Source: Panopea generosa (lineage: Eukaryota; Mollusca; Bivalvia; Adapedonta; Hiatellidae). From it: 64,000 bases of DNA. The DNA lies in NCBI GenBank assembly GCA_029582155.1, contig CM055901.1:55100625-55164624 (forward strand). Direction: 5' to 3'. Under the pieces are notes generated by a model. It searched no databases. It was not told where the DNA came from and worked only from the letters and a program-made list of their open reading frames with translations. This document shows, in pieces, positions 42,670 through 53,641 of the stretch; position 1 is the first letter of the stretch; the number at the start of each line of letters is the position of its first letter. Position numbers and translations under genes: made by a program.

Positions 42670-45115
42670 ATAGCCTAGTTTTCAAATCTTCATTAAATTG
42701 ATGTCAACCCATCTTGTGTGATGTGGTTGCCAAGCAATTGCTACAATCGCCGGTCGTGGATGAATGAGCGTCCCTTTCACAGTCTTATCTCTATATTTCT
42801 TCTCTCTAATAAAGAAACATCCTTTTCTTGTGTTTGAAGAAACCGGTTTGAGTCCATATTTTCGTAACTGGTTATTCTAACACTGGCCTTATTTCAGTAT
42901 TTTCTGATAAATTTTCTTTCTTTATTTACTGAGAGTTAATATAGATGCCTTCTGAGAGCCAAACAATGTCGATGTAGACGGAGAGCCAAACAACGTAGAT
43001 AGAGACTGAGAGCAAAACAGTGTAGATGGAGATTCAGAGCTAAACAAGGCAGATGTAGACTGAGAGCCAAACAATGAAGATGGAAAGTGAGATCAAACCA
43101 ACGTATATTGAGACTGAGAGCCAAACAATGTAGATGGAGACTGAGCGTCAAACAATGTAGATGGAGTCTGAGAGCCAAACAATGTTGATGGAGGCGGAGA
43201 GTCAAACAATGTAGATGGAGATTGAGATCCAAACAATGTAGATGGAGATTGAGAGCCAAACAATGTAGACGGAGAATGAGAGACAAACAATGTTGATGGA
43301 GACTGATAGCCAAACTATGTAGATGTAAACTGAGAGCCAAACAATGTAGATAAAAAACTGAGAGCCTAACAATAAAAACGGAAACTGAGAGATAAACAAT
43401 GTACATGGAGACAGATCCAACCTATGTAGATGGAGATTGAGAGCCAAACAATGCAGATGTAGACGGAGGGCCAAACAATGTTGCTAGAGACTGAGAGCCA
43501 AACAGTATAGACGACACTGAGAGACAAACAATGAACATGGAGACTGAGAGTCAAACTATGTAGATGTAGACTGAGAGCAAAACAATGTAGATGGAGATTC
43601 AAAGCCAAACAATATAGACGGAGATTGAGATCTAAACAATGGAGATGTAAACGGAGAGCCAAACAATGAAGAAGGAGATTGAGATCAAAACAAAGTATAT
43701 TGAGACTGAGAGCCAAACAATGTAGATGGAGACTGAGCGTCAAACAATGTAGATGGAGTCTGAGAGCCAAACAACGTTGATGGGAATGGAGAGTCAAACA
43801 ATGTAGATGGAGATTGAGAGCCAAACAATGTAGACGGAGACTGAGAAACAAACAATGTAGACGGAGAATGAGAGACAAACAATGTTGATGGAGACTGATA
43901 GCCAAACTATGTAGATGTAGACTGAGAGCCTAACAATGTAGATAGAGACTGAGAGCCAAACAATATAGATGGAAAGTGAGAGACAAATAATGTACATGGA
44001 GACTGAGATCCAATTGATGTAGATATAGATTGAGAGCCAAACAATGCAGATGGAGACGGAGAGCCTATCAATGTAGATTGAGACTGAGAGCCAAACAATA
44101 TAGACGGAAACTGAGAGACAAACAATGTACATGGAGACTGAGATCCAACATATGTAGATGGAGATTGAGAGCCAAACAATGCAGACGAAGACGGTGACCC
44201 AAATAATGTAGATTGAGACTGAGAGCCAAACAACGTATATTGAGACTGAGAGCCAAACAATGTAGATAGAGACTAATTGTCTAGCAATGTAGATTGTGCC
44301 TGAGAGCGAAACAATGTTTATGAAGATTGAGAGATTGAGAGTCAAACAATATCGATATAGACAGAGGGCCTAACAATGTAGATAGAGACTGAGAGCCAAA
44401 CAGTATAGACGTAGACTGAGAGACAAACAATGTACATGAAGATTGAGAGATTGAGAGTCAAACAATATCGATATAGACAGAGGGCCTAACAATGTAGATA
44501 GAGACTGAGAGCCAAACAGTATAGACGTAGACTGAGAGACAAACAATGTACATGGAGACTGAGTGCCAAACTTTATAGATGTGGATGTAGACTGAGTGTC
44601 AAACAATGTATATGGAGACTGAGAGTCAAACAATGTAGATAAAGACTGATATCCAAACTATGTAGATGTACACGGAAAGCCAAACAATGAAGATGGAGAT
44701 TGAGATCAAAACAACGTATATTGAGACTGAGAGCCAAACAATGTAAATGGAGGCTGAGCGTCAATGCAGATGAAATCCTCACTAAATCTAGTGGAATGTT
44801 GTTGTTTTACAATTGCTACAATCGCCGGTCGTGGATGATTGAGCGTCTTTTACTGTCTCTCTCTATCTTTCATATGTCTAATAAAGTAACCTCATTATCT
44901 TGTGTTTTAACAAACACGCTTGAGTCCATATTTACAGTGGAGTTCAAAGTTTGGCAACTGGTTATTCTTACACTCTAGCTTTTATTATACTGGTCTGATT
45001 TCAGTATTTCCTGCTAAATTAAGTTTTCTTTATCCTAAAGTTGTTTATTGACTGATAGCAAAACACTGTAGATGTAGACGAAAGGCCAAACAATGTAGTA
45101 AGAGACTGCGAGCAA
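42670..45115 (+). repeat. 27-bp minisatellite, block 2, ending at assembly gap
   Basis: About 65 units (42945-44765) of GACTGAGAGCCAAACAATGT plus AGATGGA are flanked on both sides by copies of the CAATCGCCGGTCGTGGATGA segment (42670-42930 and 44772-45050). Internal blocks repeat in order; for example, 44330-44430 and 44440-44540 are nearly identical. Units resume at 45055 and run into the N gap. Minus-strand ORFs here are 9-codon periodic artefacts. Confidence 0.88.
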
Positions 45116-45615
45116 NNNNNNNNNNNNNNNNNNNNNNNNNNNNNNNNNNNNNNNNNNNNNNNNNNNNNNNNNNNNNNNNNNNNNNNNNNNNNNNNNNNNN
45201 NNNNNNNNNNNNNNNNNNNNNNNNNNNNNNNNNNNNNNNNNNNNNNNNNNNNNNNNNNNNNNNNNNNNNNNNNNNNNNNNNNNNNNNNNNNNNNNNNNNN
45301 NNNNNNNNNNNNNNNNNNNNNNNNNNNNNNNNNNNNNNNNNNNNNNNNNNNNNNNNNNNNNNNNNNNNNNNNNNNNNNNNNNNNNNNNNNNNNNNNNNNN
45401 NNNNNNNNNNNNNNNNNNNNNNNNNNNNNNNNNNNNNNNNNNNNNNNNNNNNNNNNNNNNNNNNNNNNNNNNNNNNNNNNNNNNNNNNNNNNNNNNNNNN
45501 NNNNNNNNNNNNNNNNNNNNNNNNNNNNNNNNNNNNNNNNNNNNNNNNNNNNNNNNNNNNNNNNNNNNNNNNNNNNNNNNNNNNNNNNNNNNNNNNNNNN
45601 NNNNNNNNNNNNNNN
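45116..45615. other. Assembly gap (500 N)
   Basis: Exactly 500 N, a conventional placeholder, so the true length is unknown. The left flank is 27-bp minisatellite. Confidence 0.99.
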
Positions 45616-46920
45616 TTCAACAGCAACCTGTCTCAAAAGGCCAATTTTGTTCTTTGCCTTGACTGGCTGCTTAAGACAGGTTTGACTATATTCCCTATCT
45701 AGTGATTTTGTTTTCTAGCATATTTTATTTATTAATGTATTTAGAGAAGGGACATGTTTCAATGCCAGTTTCATTTTTATTTAATTGTCCACACATTTCA
45801 GGTTATATATGGCATATCCAGTTTTATTGATCGAGAAAGACCTTAGAAAGTATCTAAGAAGAACCACCGTCCTTCCACAAGCAACTGGCAAACTTTCAAA
45901 CAAAAATTGTGGGACGCGAACCAACAGCCTTGCAGTCAATTTTTGACCGATCTACAGACGACGACTTAGACTACTTGACCACGGAGGACCCGTTTCAACA
46001 TACAACTGATAAAATATGAGCTCGAAATGAATTGAACAAATACCTAATATTGCAAATTAGGCCAACGTCTTCTATTTCGCAATTACATTAATCTGTAGTA
46101 TTGACCCAGCTATTACGATTGGGTTCGTTAAATAGCAATATTGGGAAAGCCACATTTGAGCACGTTGATTGGTCAGTTGCTTCAACTGAAACTTTGAATG
46201 ACGTCATAGTTTAGAAAACATTCAATACTATGAATTGTGGGACAGACATAGAAGTCCCTGCTTTTTCATTTGGGGTTTTAGACCTGATTCGGTAGATATC
46301 AGCTTCTGGGATTAACTACCAATACAAACAGCTACCTAACGCAGATATATTTTGACCGAGCATGGCTCCAACTCATGACCTCAGGGATGAGTAAATGGTG
46401 TTTGCTATGACGACTCCAGACTATTCGACCACGGAGAAAAAAATAATATATGGTTATTCATACAGAATCGATGTAGCCGTACACCGCAATGCGGCTGTTA
46501 TTAATCTTGACGTTCAGTACTTTTCGGTAATTTAAACTCACCTTACAATTTGACGTTCGGTACTTTTCGTTAATTTAAACTCACCTAACAATTTGATGTT
46601 CGGTACTTTTTGGTAATTTAAACTCACCTAACAATTCAATGAAAAGAAACACGAAGCCAAACTGCAAAAATATATTCTATATACGTTCTGGTAACTTTCC
46701 ACAGGTTTTGCCACGATGCATATTATAATAACAAATTATATTAGATTTCTAGATAGTATTTTACCGTTATACTGTCAATATAAAAACTAACATGATACCT
46801 ACGTGGGTACAGTCGCGTTTTTCCCTTTGTCTGACAAAATAAAATCTCAATATCAATGACGTCAACAATAAATTATTTCAATAAATGCAAACAATAAAAA
46901 TGTTTCAGTTATTTCAAAAG
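45616..46920. other. Repeat-derived intergenic DNA
   Basis: It contains a degraded phrase TGGCTGCTTAAGACAGGTTT, tRNA-like scraps near 45940-46020 and 46350-46435, and the three-copy repeat at 46500. No exon of the downstream amidohydrolase gene was recognised. Confidence 0.4.
46500..46645 (+). repeat. Three-copy ~45-bp tandem repeat
   Basis: Three successive copies of TTGACGTTCGGTACTTTTCG followed by TAATTTAAACTCACCTAACA. Confidence 0.75.
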
Positions 46921-47160
46921 ACCGCAGCGATGGTCTAGTGGTAGAGCGTCTTCTCAGCATTTAGAAGATAGTTTTAGGTCTAAGCGGCCTGGCGTCAGTA
47001 TAATTTGACTGTATGGGGGTATCATACCATGTGACTGCAGCATGATAGTCCAGTGTGTCAGCACTCAGAATAGTGTCTCAGGTAGACACCGATATGACTC
47101 CTGATATGACTGAACAATTGCTGAAAACGACGCTAAACACCATACAACAACAGTTATTTC
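46921..47160 (+). mobile_element. SINE family 2 copy, near full length
   Basis: The box A-like head GATGGTCTAGTGGTAGAGCG is followed by the family body (GGCCTGGCGTCAGTATAATT) and the tail CGCTAAACACCATACAACAA. Box B is not obvious. Confidence 0.68.
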
Positions 47161-47169
47161 CAATGAATT

Positions 47170-47250
47170 ATCACCTATATGTGTATTGTATTTATTATCT
47201 ATGCATATATTGTAGTTATTATCTATGTATGTATTGTATAATTGTTTATT
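47170..47250 (+). repeat. ~24-bp short tandem repeat, left block
   Basis: Units of TATTGTAGTTATTATCTATG; the same motif resumes at 47872 on the far side of the minus-strand LINE fragment. Confidence 0.7.
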
Positions 47251-47534
47251 TATATTGCCTTCGAATCAGTCTGATCCATAGGGCTTAACATATTCAAAAC
47301 AATACACGTGAAAACTAAGTTATTATGCATAACGGCAATTAGGTGCATATAATCAATATACAACAAGCATACCAAAGCCCAAATGGACTTGTGTGTGCAA
47401 TAACATTTCAACAGTTTTAAATATTAGACGAACTGAACTTAGCAATACTACACATACATCAGTTTATTTATTGATATTAATATACCTGGGAGAAGGATAT
47501 CTAATTATTTTGAAACATTTTTCGTTTCATTTCT

Positions 47535-47855
47535 TTAAAGATTTAAAAACATAAACACTTAATAACTAATTGAATAGATTTAATCATACTTGGGTGGTTT
47601 ATATAATAATTCGATATATATTTTTTACGTAATATATTATACAGGGAACACCAAAATACAAAATGATATTCATCCTCTAATACATTGCAAATTCTGCATT
47701 GTCTTTTATCAAAATCAATTCCATTATGTGATCATCGACCTACTTCAACTTCTAATATATGTGATGACCCTCTTAATTTTGACAAAACTTGAAATTTACT
47801 ACTACTTATTAAAGATAAATCTGAATGGAATTCAAAAAAGTTTTGGTATATGAGC
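47535..47855 (-). mobile_element. LINE 3' terminal fragment (minus strand)
   Basis: The minus-strand translation reads FEFHSDLSLISSSKFQVLSK and, after a shift, RQCRICNVLEDEYHFVFWCS. The latter is the C-x2-C-x7-H-x4-C finger found near the C-terminus of many non-LTR ORF2 proteins, followed by LYNILRKKYISNYY. Stops and shifts show it is dead. It sits between two blocks of the same short repeat. Confidence 0.7.
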
Positions 47856-47871
47856 GATAAAAAATGGCTAG

Positions 47872-48067
47872 TGTATTATTTTTTATATATGTATGTATTG
47901 AAGTTATTATCTATGTAAGTGTTGTAGTTATTATTTATGTATGTATTGGTAGTTGTTATCAATGTATGGACAGTAGTTGTTATCTATATGTGTATTGTAG
48001 TTTTTATCTACGTATGTGTTGTAGTTATTATCTATGTATGTATTGTAGTTGTTATCTATGTATGTAT
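47872..48067 (+). repeat. ~24-bp short tandem repeat, right block
   Basis: About eight units of ATCTATGTATGTATTGTAGT between the two oppositely oriented LINE fragments. Confidence 0.75.
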
Positions 48068-48660
48068 TATGGGATTACTTTTACACCTAAACTCTCGTGG
48101 GACATCTGCTAAGTGTAAATTGGCTGCACAGGCTAGGAAGACATATTTTCTATTAAAGGATATCAGAGGACATTTGGAAGTTTTATGCATAAAGATATAT
48201 TTAAATTATTTGATTCGGTGGTAGTGCCAATACTCACATTTGGTTCGGAAATCTGGGGATATGAATACGCCGACAAGATAGAACAAATACAAGCGCAATT
48301 TTGTAAATATTTTCTAGGTATTAATTCTACTGTTAATAATTCTGTAGCTCTTGGAGAGTGCGGGAGACTTCCACTATGTGTAATATATTAGTACCAAGTG
48401 CATAAAATGCTGGTGTAGAATTGCTTCAAATGTCCAACAATCCCTTTCCTAAGAACTGTTACAAAATGTTGAAATCTCTAGACGATATTGGTAGAATAAC
48501 TTGGGCCACAAACGTTAAAACATTATTGTATAGGTATGGATTTGGGTATGTGTGGCTAGCACAAGATGTTGGTGACATTAACCTATTTGTCTTAACATTT
48601 AAACGAAGGATCTCAGATTGTAATGACGCAAACTTGGCATGATGATTATTTCTATTTATT
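48068..48660 (+). mobile_element. LINE ORF2 post-RT fragment (plus strand)
   Basis: Plus-strand frames encode ITFTPKLSWDICAKCKLAAQ, FKLFDSVVVPILTFGSEIWG and, after a stop, MLKSLDDIGRITWATNVKTL. These are the YLG-type / GSEIWGYE / post-RT landmarks of non-LTR retrotransposons. The part that should follow is present only on the opposite strand at 47535-47855. Confidence 0.8.
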
Positions 48661-49288
48661 TATGATAATACTATTTATATATGACTTTATTATTTATTAA
48701 AATGTATTGTGTTAAAGTTCATGGCTATCAGCAATGTTCTAGTCCTCTTATGATTGCGTCCTACTTGGGACAGTAATCTACGTTCTGTCACATTTTGCCA
48801 CCAACTGAACTAAGCTCTAAATGTTAGGTACAACTGAAGAAAGCTTCTGGTTCCTATTTTAGCTTGGTATGACATGATCGAGGTTTCAAACTAACACACT
48901 TCTGTATATGAGACATTCACTCTACCAAAGGACCACAACAGGGGTTGCGTTAAAAATTTAAATATTGGCATGACATGATTGCATCTGTAAGATACCAAGA
49001 GATACATGATTCCATTCCAACGTTACATGCTTTGTGTCTATTGCATGGTCTTCCATGATATAAAATTCTGGTCAAGCAACAATATTCTGATGTTTATAAT
49101 GAATTCGGAGTCATTCTGTTAGTGCTATAAAGATTGTTACGTGCCATGCATGCAATACACATGGCGTTAATACACTGTATCTGTTTATGCTTGGTACTGT
49201 TGCAGGACACCGTCGAGCGTAAAGAAAATGTTTCACACTTGATGTAAAGAAAAACACGTTTAAACTAACTTCTATAAATATATTTTAG
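48661..49288. other. No recognised feature upstream of amidohydrolase remnant
   Basis: Searched by eye for the missing amidohydrolase exons (His-x-His and WNEP-like motifs); none seen. Confidence 0.4.
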
Positions 49289-50335
49289 ATCAGGTTTAAT
49301 ATCCGAGTTGACCCCTGATGTCTGGAAACAGGTCAACTTTCAGCTTTCATTGATGTAAGTATATTACCTGTATTAATGTCATTATATACCATTTAGACCT
49401 CGATGAAATATAGATGTTGAATTATAGCAGGCTTCTATTTTCACACATAGACTCTCATCTGATTATCATGATAACTATAATGCTATTTTGGTTGCGAGAT
49501 ACCTAATTTAGAAATATTTTCTATAGATAAGAAACCGACTTAGATGTTGATCTACTGTAGTTCTTAGGGAAAATTTGTTGACTGGGAAAGTAGGACAACA
49601 TCTTATGATTGCCATAATAGTATATGTTAAATGGAACGTTTTATTTTGAGAAAAAAAAAGAACGGTCATTGGTTAATAAAAAAGGACAAAATCTAAGAAT
49701 ACACACACTAGAATACAAAGAACAGACGCGGTGTTAAATGTTGTCTTGATTTTGAATATCAAACTAATCTGCCACGTCAGGGACTCTAATGATGCTGCCT
49801 TAATAGGAAGTAAGCAAGTTGCCCCTAGACTAGGTGGGTTGGGAATCCTATCTCTTAATACATACTACTGAGCACTGTTGTGGGTTCGAACCCATCTGGG
49901 CCCAAAAGTCCAGTTACCTGTGGAAAGGTGGTAGTTCTAGTCTGATCCATTCCAAGGTTTAACTGCAAAAACGTGATCCATATATACATGTAATTTGTAA
50001 TGCAGTTTTGAAAATGGTGTTTAATCACATTCTGAAATGTATTCTTTCGCCTTTTGGTTGATAAATTTAAAATTAAGTAATTTTATTTCTATTGTACTGT
50101 ACTCATCATTTCAAACATTTCATTTTCAGCATGTGTTGAACGTGTTCACTGCGGACCGGTTGATCTTTGGATCAGATTGGCCTGTGTTCAGTCAAGCAGA
50201 TGCTACATATGTTGAAAATTTTAACAACATCAAATCATTGTTGTCAAAACTTGATGAGGCCAGTCACTGAAGATTTTCAGAGAAAATTCAATTAAAGTTT
50301 ATGGAATAAATACTGAAAAATGCAAGGCCACTTAA
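49289..50335 (+). pseudogene. 3' end of an amidohydrolase-2 family gene, frameshifted
   Basis: These are metal-dependent TIM-barrel hydrolases (Amidohydro_2, lactonase-like). An exon-like block at 49289-49354 encodes SGLISELTPDVWKQVNFQLS. A second from 50130, after TTTTCAG, encodes HVLNVFTADRLIFGSDWPVF, whose Asp in FGSDWP is the conserved metal ligand. A TGA at 50268-50270 ends that frame, but the family C-terminus IFRENSIKVYGI continues at 50273-50335 in another frame, so one base is missing near 50268. The strong donor at 49354 (AT|GTAAGT) would also break the frame when joined to 50130. A weaker in-phase donor, CAG|GTCAAC at 49331, would drop 7-8 residues. Upstream exons were not found. 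It may be a pseudogene, or a gene with sequence errors. Confidence 0.7.
49800..49945 (+). mobile_element. Decayed tRNA-like SINE
   Basis: It contains a strong box B-like GTGGGTTCGAACCCA and, downstream, CTGTGGAAAGGTGGTAGTTC, a phrase resembling part of the sequence near 42040. The box A is degraded. It lies between the two amidohydrolase exon blocks. Confidence 0.4.
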
Positions 50336-51039
50336 TGATAGCAAGCAAAACTGGATAGCAGGTAAAATGTTAGTATTACATACAGATGTTTGTTAAAGTT
50401 TATGAATTATAAAGATGCAACACATTGTGGCATATAATGTGCATGTATGCATACATTGTAAGAATAACAGATCGTGGTCAGTACAAAATCTGATGAGCAG
50501 AATAAAACAGAATGAAATCCAATGCGGGATACATATTGGCGATACAGGGCTATCCTGAGAAAGGTTTTTATTGCATCATTATTACCAATGCCAAAAATAA
50601 CAGTTGCATCCCCAATAGCTTTACCTATAATGTTATTTAATAATGGGCCACTCAATTAAGTACTGACATAGAGAAGGTATTACACCTGGTGAAAGTGCTA
50701 AATTAAGGTTTAAAGCGAGAAACTGATGGTGAAGACACAATATGTGGTATTTTAATTCATATTGTGAGGTTTACATCAAACTCTTATCTATATGAAAAAA
50801 AATTATATTGTTATTATATATACAATATATTAGTAAAACATACATTGGTACTTCGTGAAGATAACTTTTGTTCTGTTTTATTTGTTCACCTCACCCCGCG
50901 CCCCCCCCCCTCCCCCCACCACCAACCAAAAAAAAAAAGTAGTGGTGAACATTTATTTCGTATCCGTCCAGTAAATATGTCATGCATAGATGGATTTTGT
51001 AAATACTTGCTACAAATGATCAATATAAAATGACAATGT
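50336..51039. other. No recognised feature; poly-C/poly-A tract
   Basis: It holds a C-rich then A-rich tract near 50895-50940. No gene was supported. Confidence 0.45.
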
Positions 51040-52420
51040 ATCGTACGTAAGACCAACACACGTACATCAAAGGCCCAGGTCATACTTTGAGTTTGTTTGA
51101 CAACACTTTGAGTCTATGTGAGATTTCGTGTCCAGTCTGTAACTTTGTCAAGCATAGATGGATTTTATAAAAACTTATTACAAATGATCAACATAACATG
51201 ATGACATGTCGCACGAAACACCCAGACTCCCACATCAAAGGTCATGATCAAAATTTTAACTTTGTTTGACGACACTTAGTCTGTTTGAGATTTCATGTCC
51301 GGTCTGTTACTTTGTCACCTATGGATACATTTGGTTCAATTCATCAACATGACATGACGACGTGTCGCGCGTAAGACCCACAGCCGTACTCCAAAGGTCA
51401 TGGTCACACTTTGAGTTTGTTTGACAACATTTTCAGTCTGTGTGAGGTTTCGTGTCTAGTTCTCAACTTTGTTATACATAGACGTATTTCAGACACACTT
51501 GGCTCAGTTGATCAACATGACATGATGAAGTGTCGTGCAAGACGCAGATCCTTTCCTCAAATGTCACGGTCACACTTTTAATTTGTTTAATATTTCGTGT
51601 CTGGTCTGTTACTTTGTCTTCAACTTGGCTCAATTTAACAAGGTGACATGATGTGTCCAACATAAGACACCCGTTCCTCAAAGTCAAGGTCACAGTTTGA
51701 GTTTGTTTTACAACACTTTAAGTCTGTTTGAGATTTCTAGTCCAGTCAGTAACTTAATCATACCTGGATGGATTTCAAAAACGCATGGCTCAATTTGTCA
51801 ATTGATAACTACGGCCCAGAACCTTACCTCAAAGGTCAAGGTCACACTTTCAGTTTGTTTGATATTTCATGCCTGGCTTCTGTTTCACCAACAAACTTAA
51901 GGCCATACTTAGCGATTAAAAAACTTAAATTTAAGTTTTGCTACCAAAGTTGTCTTAAGTATGCTAAACCTATTTCACCAACATAAATCTGATACTTAAA
52001 AAACTTAACTTAAGTAAAATACTTAAGAATTTAAGTCGACGTCAAAGCTAACATAAATTCACATGCAAAAACTTAAATACTTAAAATTGTTGCGACAGAC
52101 TAAGCGGAATACTTAGTTAAGTTTTAAATGATGGTGAAACAGGTTTTGGGTAAGTTTAGTATACTTACTTAGTTAAGTTTGATTTTAAGTTTAGAATCTA
52201 AACTAAGCTAAGATATTGGTGAAACAGGAGCTGGTCTATGTCTTACATGGAGGGATTTTAAAGTAGCTTGACACAAGTGATCAGCATGCCATAATGATGT
52301 GTCATCTGCATATACCTGTAGACATACCAAGACCTTTACACCATAAGCCAAAGTCAATGTTATACAAAAGCCAAGGTCACACTTTATTGTAAAATCATGA
52401 AATCTCATATCAGAAAATAA
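51040..52420 (+). repeat. ~160-bp tandem dispersed element, copy 2
   Basis: Six to seven units carry TCAAAGGTCATGGTCACACT-like phrases (starts near 51067, 51232, 51389, 51554, 51672 and 51826) followed by TTTCGTGTCCAGTCTGTAAC. They are spaced 118-165 bp. A MITE interrupts the array at 51877-52230. Confidence 0.65.
51877..52230. mobile_element. MITE inserted in a ~160-bp repeat unit
   Basis: 354 bp with 15-bp TIRs CTTCTGTTTCACCAA and CTCCTGTTTCACCAA (inverted), flanked by CTGG at 51873-51876 and 52231-52234. Removing it restores a normal host-repeat phrase, so host units supply the empty site. The interior is full of ACTTAA/TTAAGT words on both strands. Confidence 0.75.
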
Positions 52421-52435
52421 AGCTGCATAATCCAT

Positions 52436-53447
52436 ACTAAGTCATTCGCCAAATGCCTTCATAGCCGAATTCGTGATTATAGACAGGACCAACACAGAAT
52501 ATAGCTCTGAGGCATTTGGATTACCTCTATCGATTAATTTAAGTATGCGATTCCATCTAGTCTGCTTGTTTTTTCAATACCGGATTTTATAAATACATTC
52601 CAATCACATACAACATATAATTATTTCTAGCATTTATGAATTGAATATGAATGATATGTCATTTCAAATATGCCCCCAAAACAACATGGCAGACTCGACT
52701 TTTTAATCGGAGTTGTAAAACTGAAATTAAATTTCTGTCCTAGTCCATCTCACGCGTAATATTTGATACTACATTACATAGATCTAATTTTAAACAGGAA
52801 ACCTATTTTAGTCCAACCCGGAAGTGAATGCCAATTTATTTCACCTGTTTAAATAATGGCAGGAAGTGCTTATTGGTCATAAGGTCACAGTGAGTGAGTA
52901 TTAACATAATGTTTTGTAAAAAGGGTTTGTAAAACACGATTTATTTCCATTAAACGATTGTTATTTTTTGTGACAAATTATCATCTTTATTTCAGATACT
53001 GCAAACCAACATTGTTGTCTTCTAATATTATATAAATATTGTAGTAAAGGTACGGGTTGAATATATGTGCATCTTTGGTAGTTAGATGTCTACTGTGACT
53101 TGTTGAATGCGCATTTCACTCCTTTGATTTTTTTTCGTTTCCAAGGATATTCGTTATTGTATGTTCGAGTATTGGTTAACCGTCAAGGGTCCGAGAAAAT
53201 AATGGTAAGGTCGACTGATCGTCTGATAGCCCTCGATGACGCTAAATATTTAATCAAACAACATTTATCTATAATAAATTTCGTATTGGAGTCTTTTTTA
53301 TTCTTTTATTTCTTGATATTTTTATTAAGTTTCAGCTGTCAGACCGTCTTCATACTATAATGCCCCATGTATATTTATTTTATCATTATTCGTAAATGGT
53401 ATGTCTAACATTTCGTTTATCGAAGAAAATTACGTTTTCATCACGAC
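52436..53447. other. Sulfotransferase 3' flank
   Basis: Downstream of the sulfotransferase stop on the minus strand. There is a short hairpin (CCAAATGCC at 52449 with GGCATTTGG at 52513). No gene is seen. Confidence 0.4.
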
Positions 53448-53641
53448 TTAAAAATCATGTGCATAAAGAAAATCTGGGCTTCCTGTTAAAGCTGCCATCT
53501 TTTGATTAAATGGTTTGTAAAATTGATATAACATGTTGAAGGTCTCGTTAAACATGGGTCCTTGATCCTTGAAAGACGCTCGTCTTTGATATGTCTCTTT
53601 GCTGTTTATAACCTTGTACATCTCCGCATCAGAAAGAGTTC
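53448..53641 (-). CDS. CHST15-like: Sulfotransferase last exon and stop
   Basis: 194 nt from TTTAAAG|GA encode TLSDAEMYKVINSKETYQRR, GPMFNETFNMLYQFYKPFNQ and a C-terminus ending AHDF before TAA at 53450-53448. The GPM...FYKPFN block is the usual C-terminal landmark of this family, and the phase fits the previous exon. Confidence 0.85.

Noticed and set aside
42936..44782. Minus-strand ORFs up to 183 codons, rich in Leu/His/Cys or Ser/Thr/Leu
   Set aside because: They are 9-codon periodic readings of the 27-bp minisatellite in all three frames.
45019..45636. Minus-strand ORFs spanning the gap
   Set aside because: They are mostly N and have no meaning.
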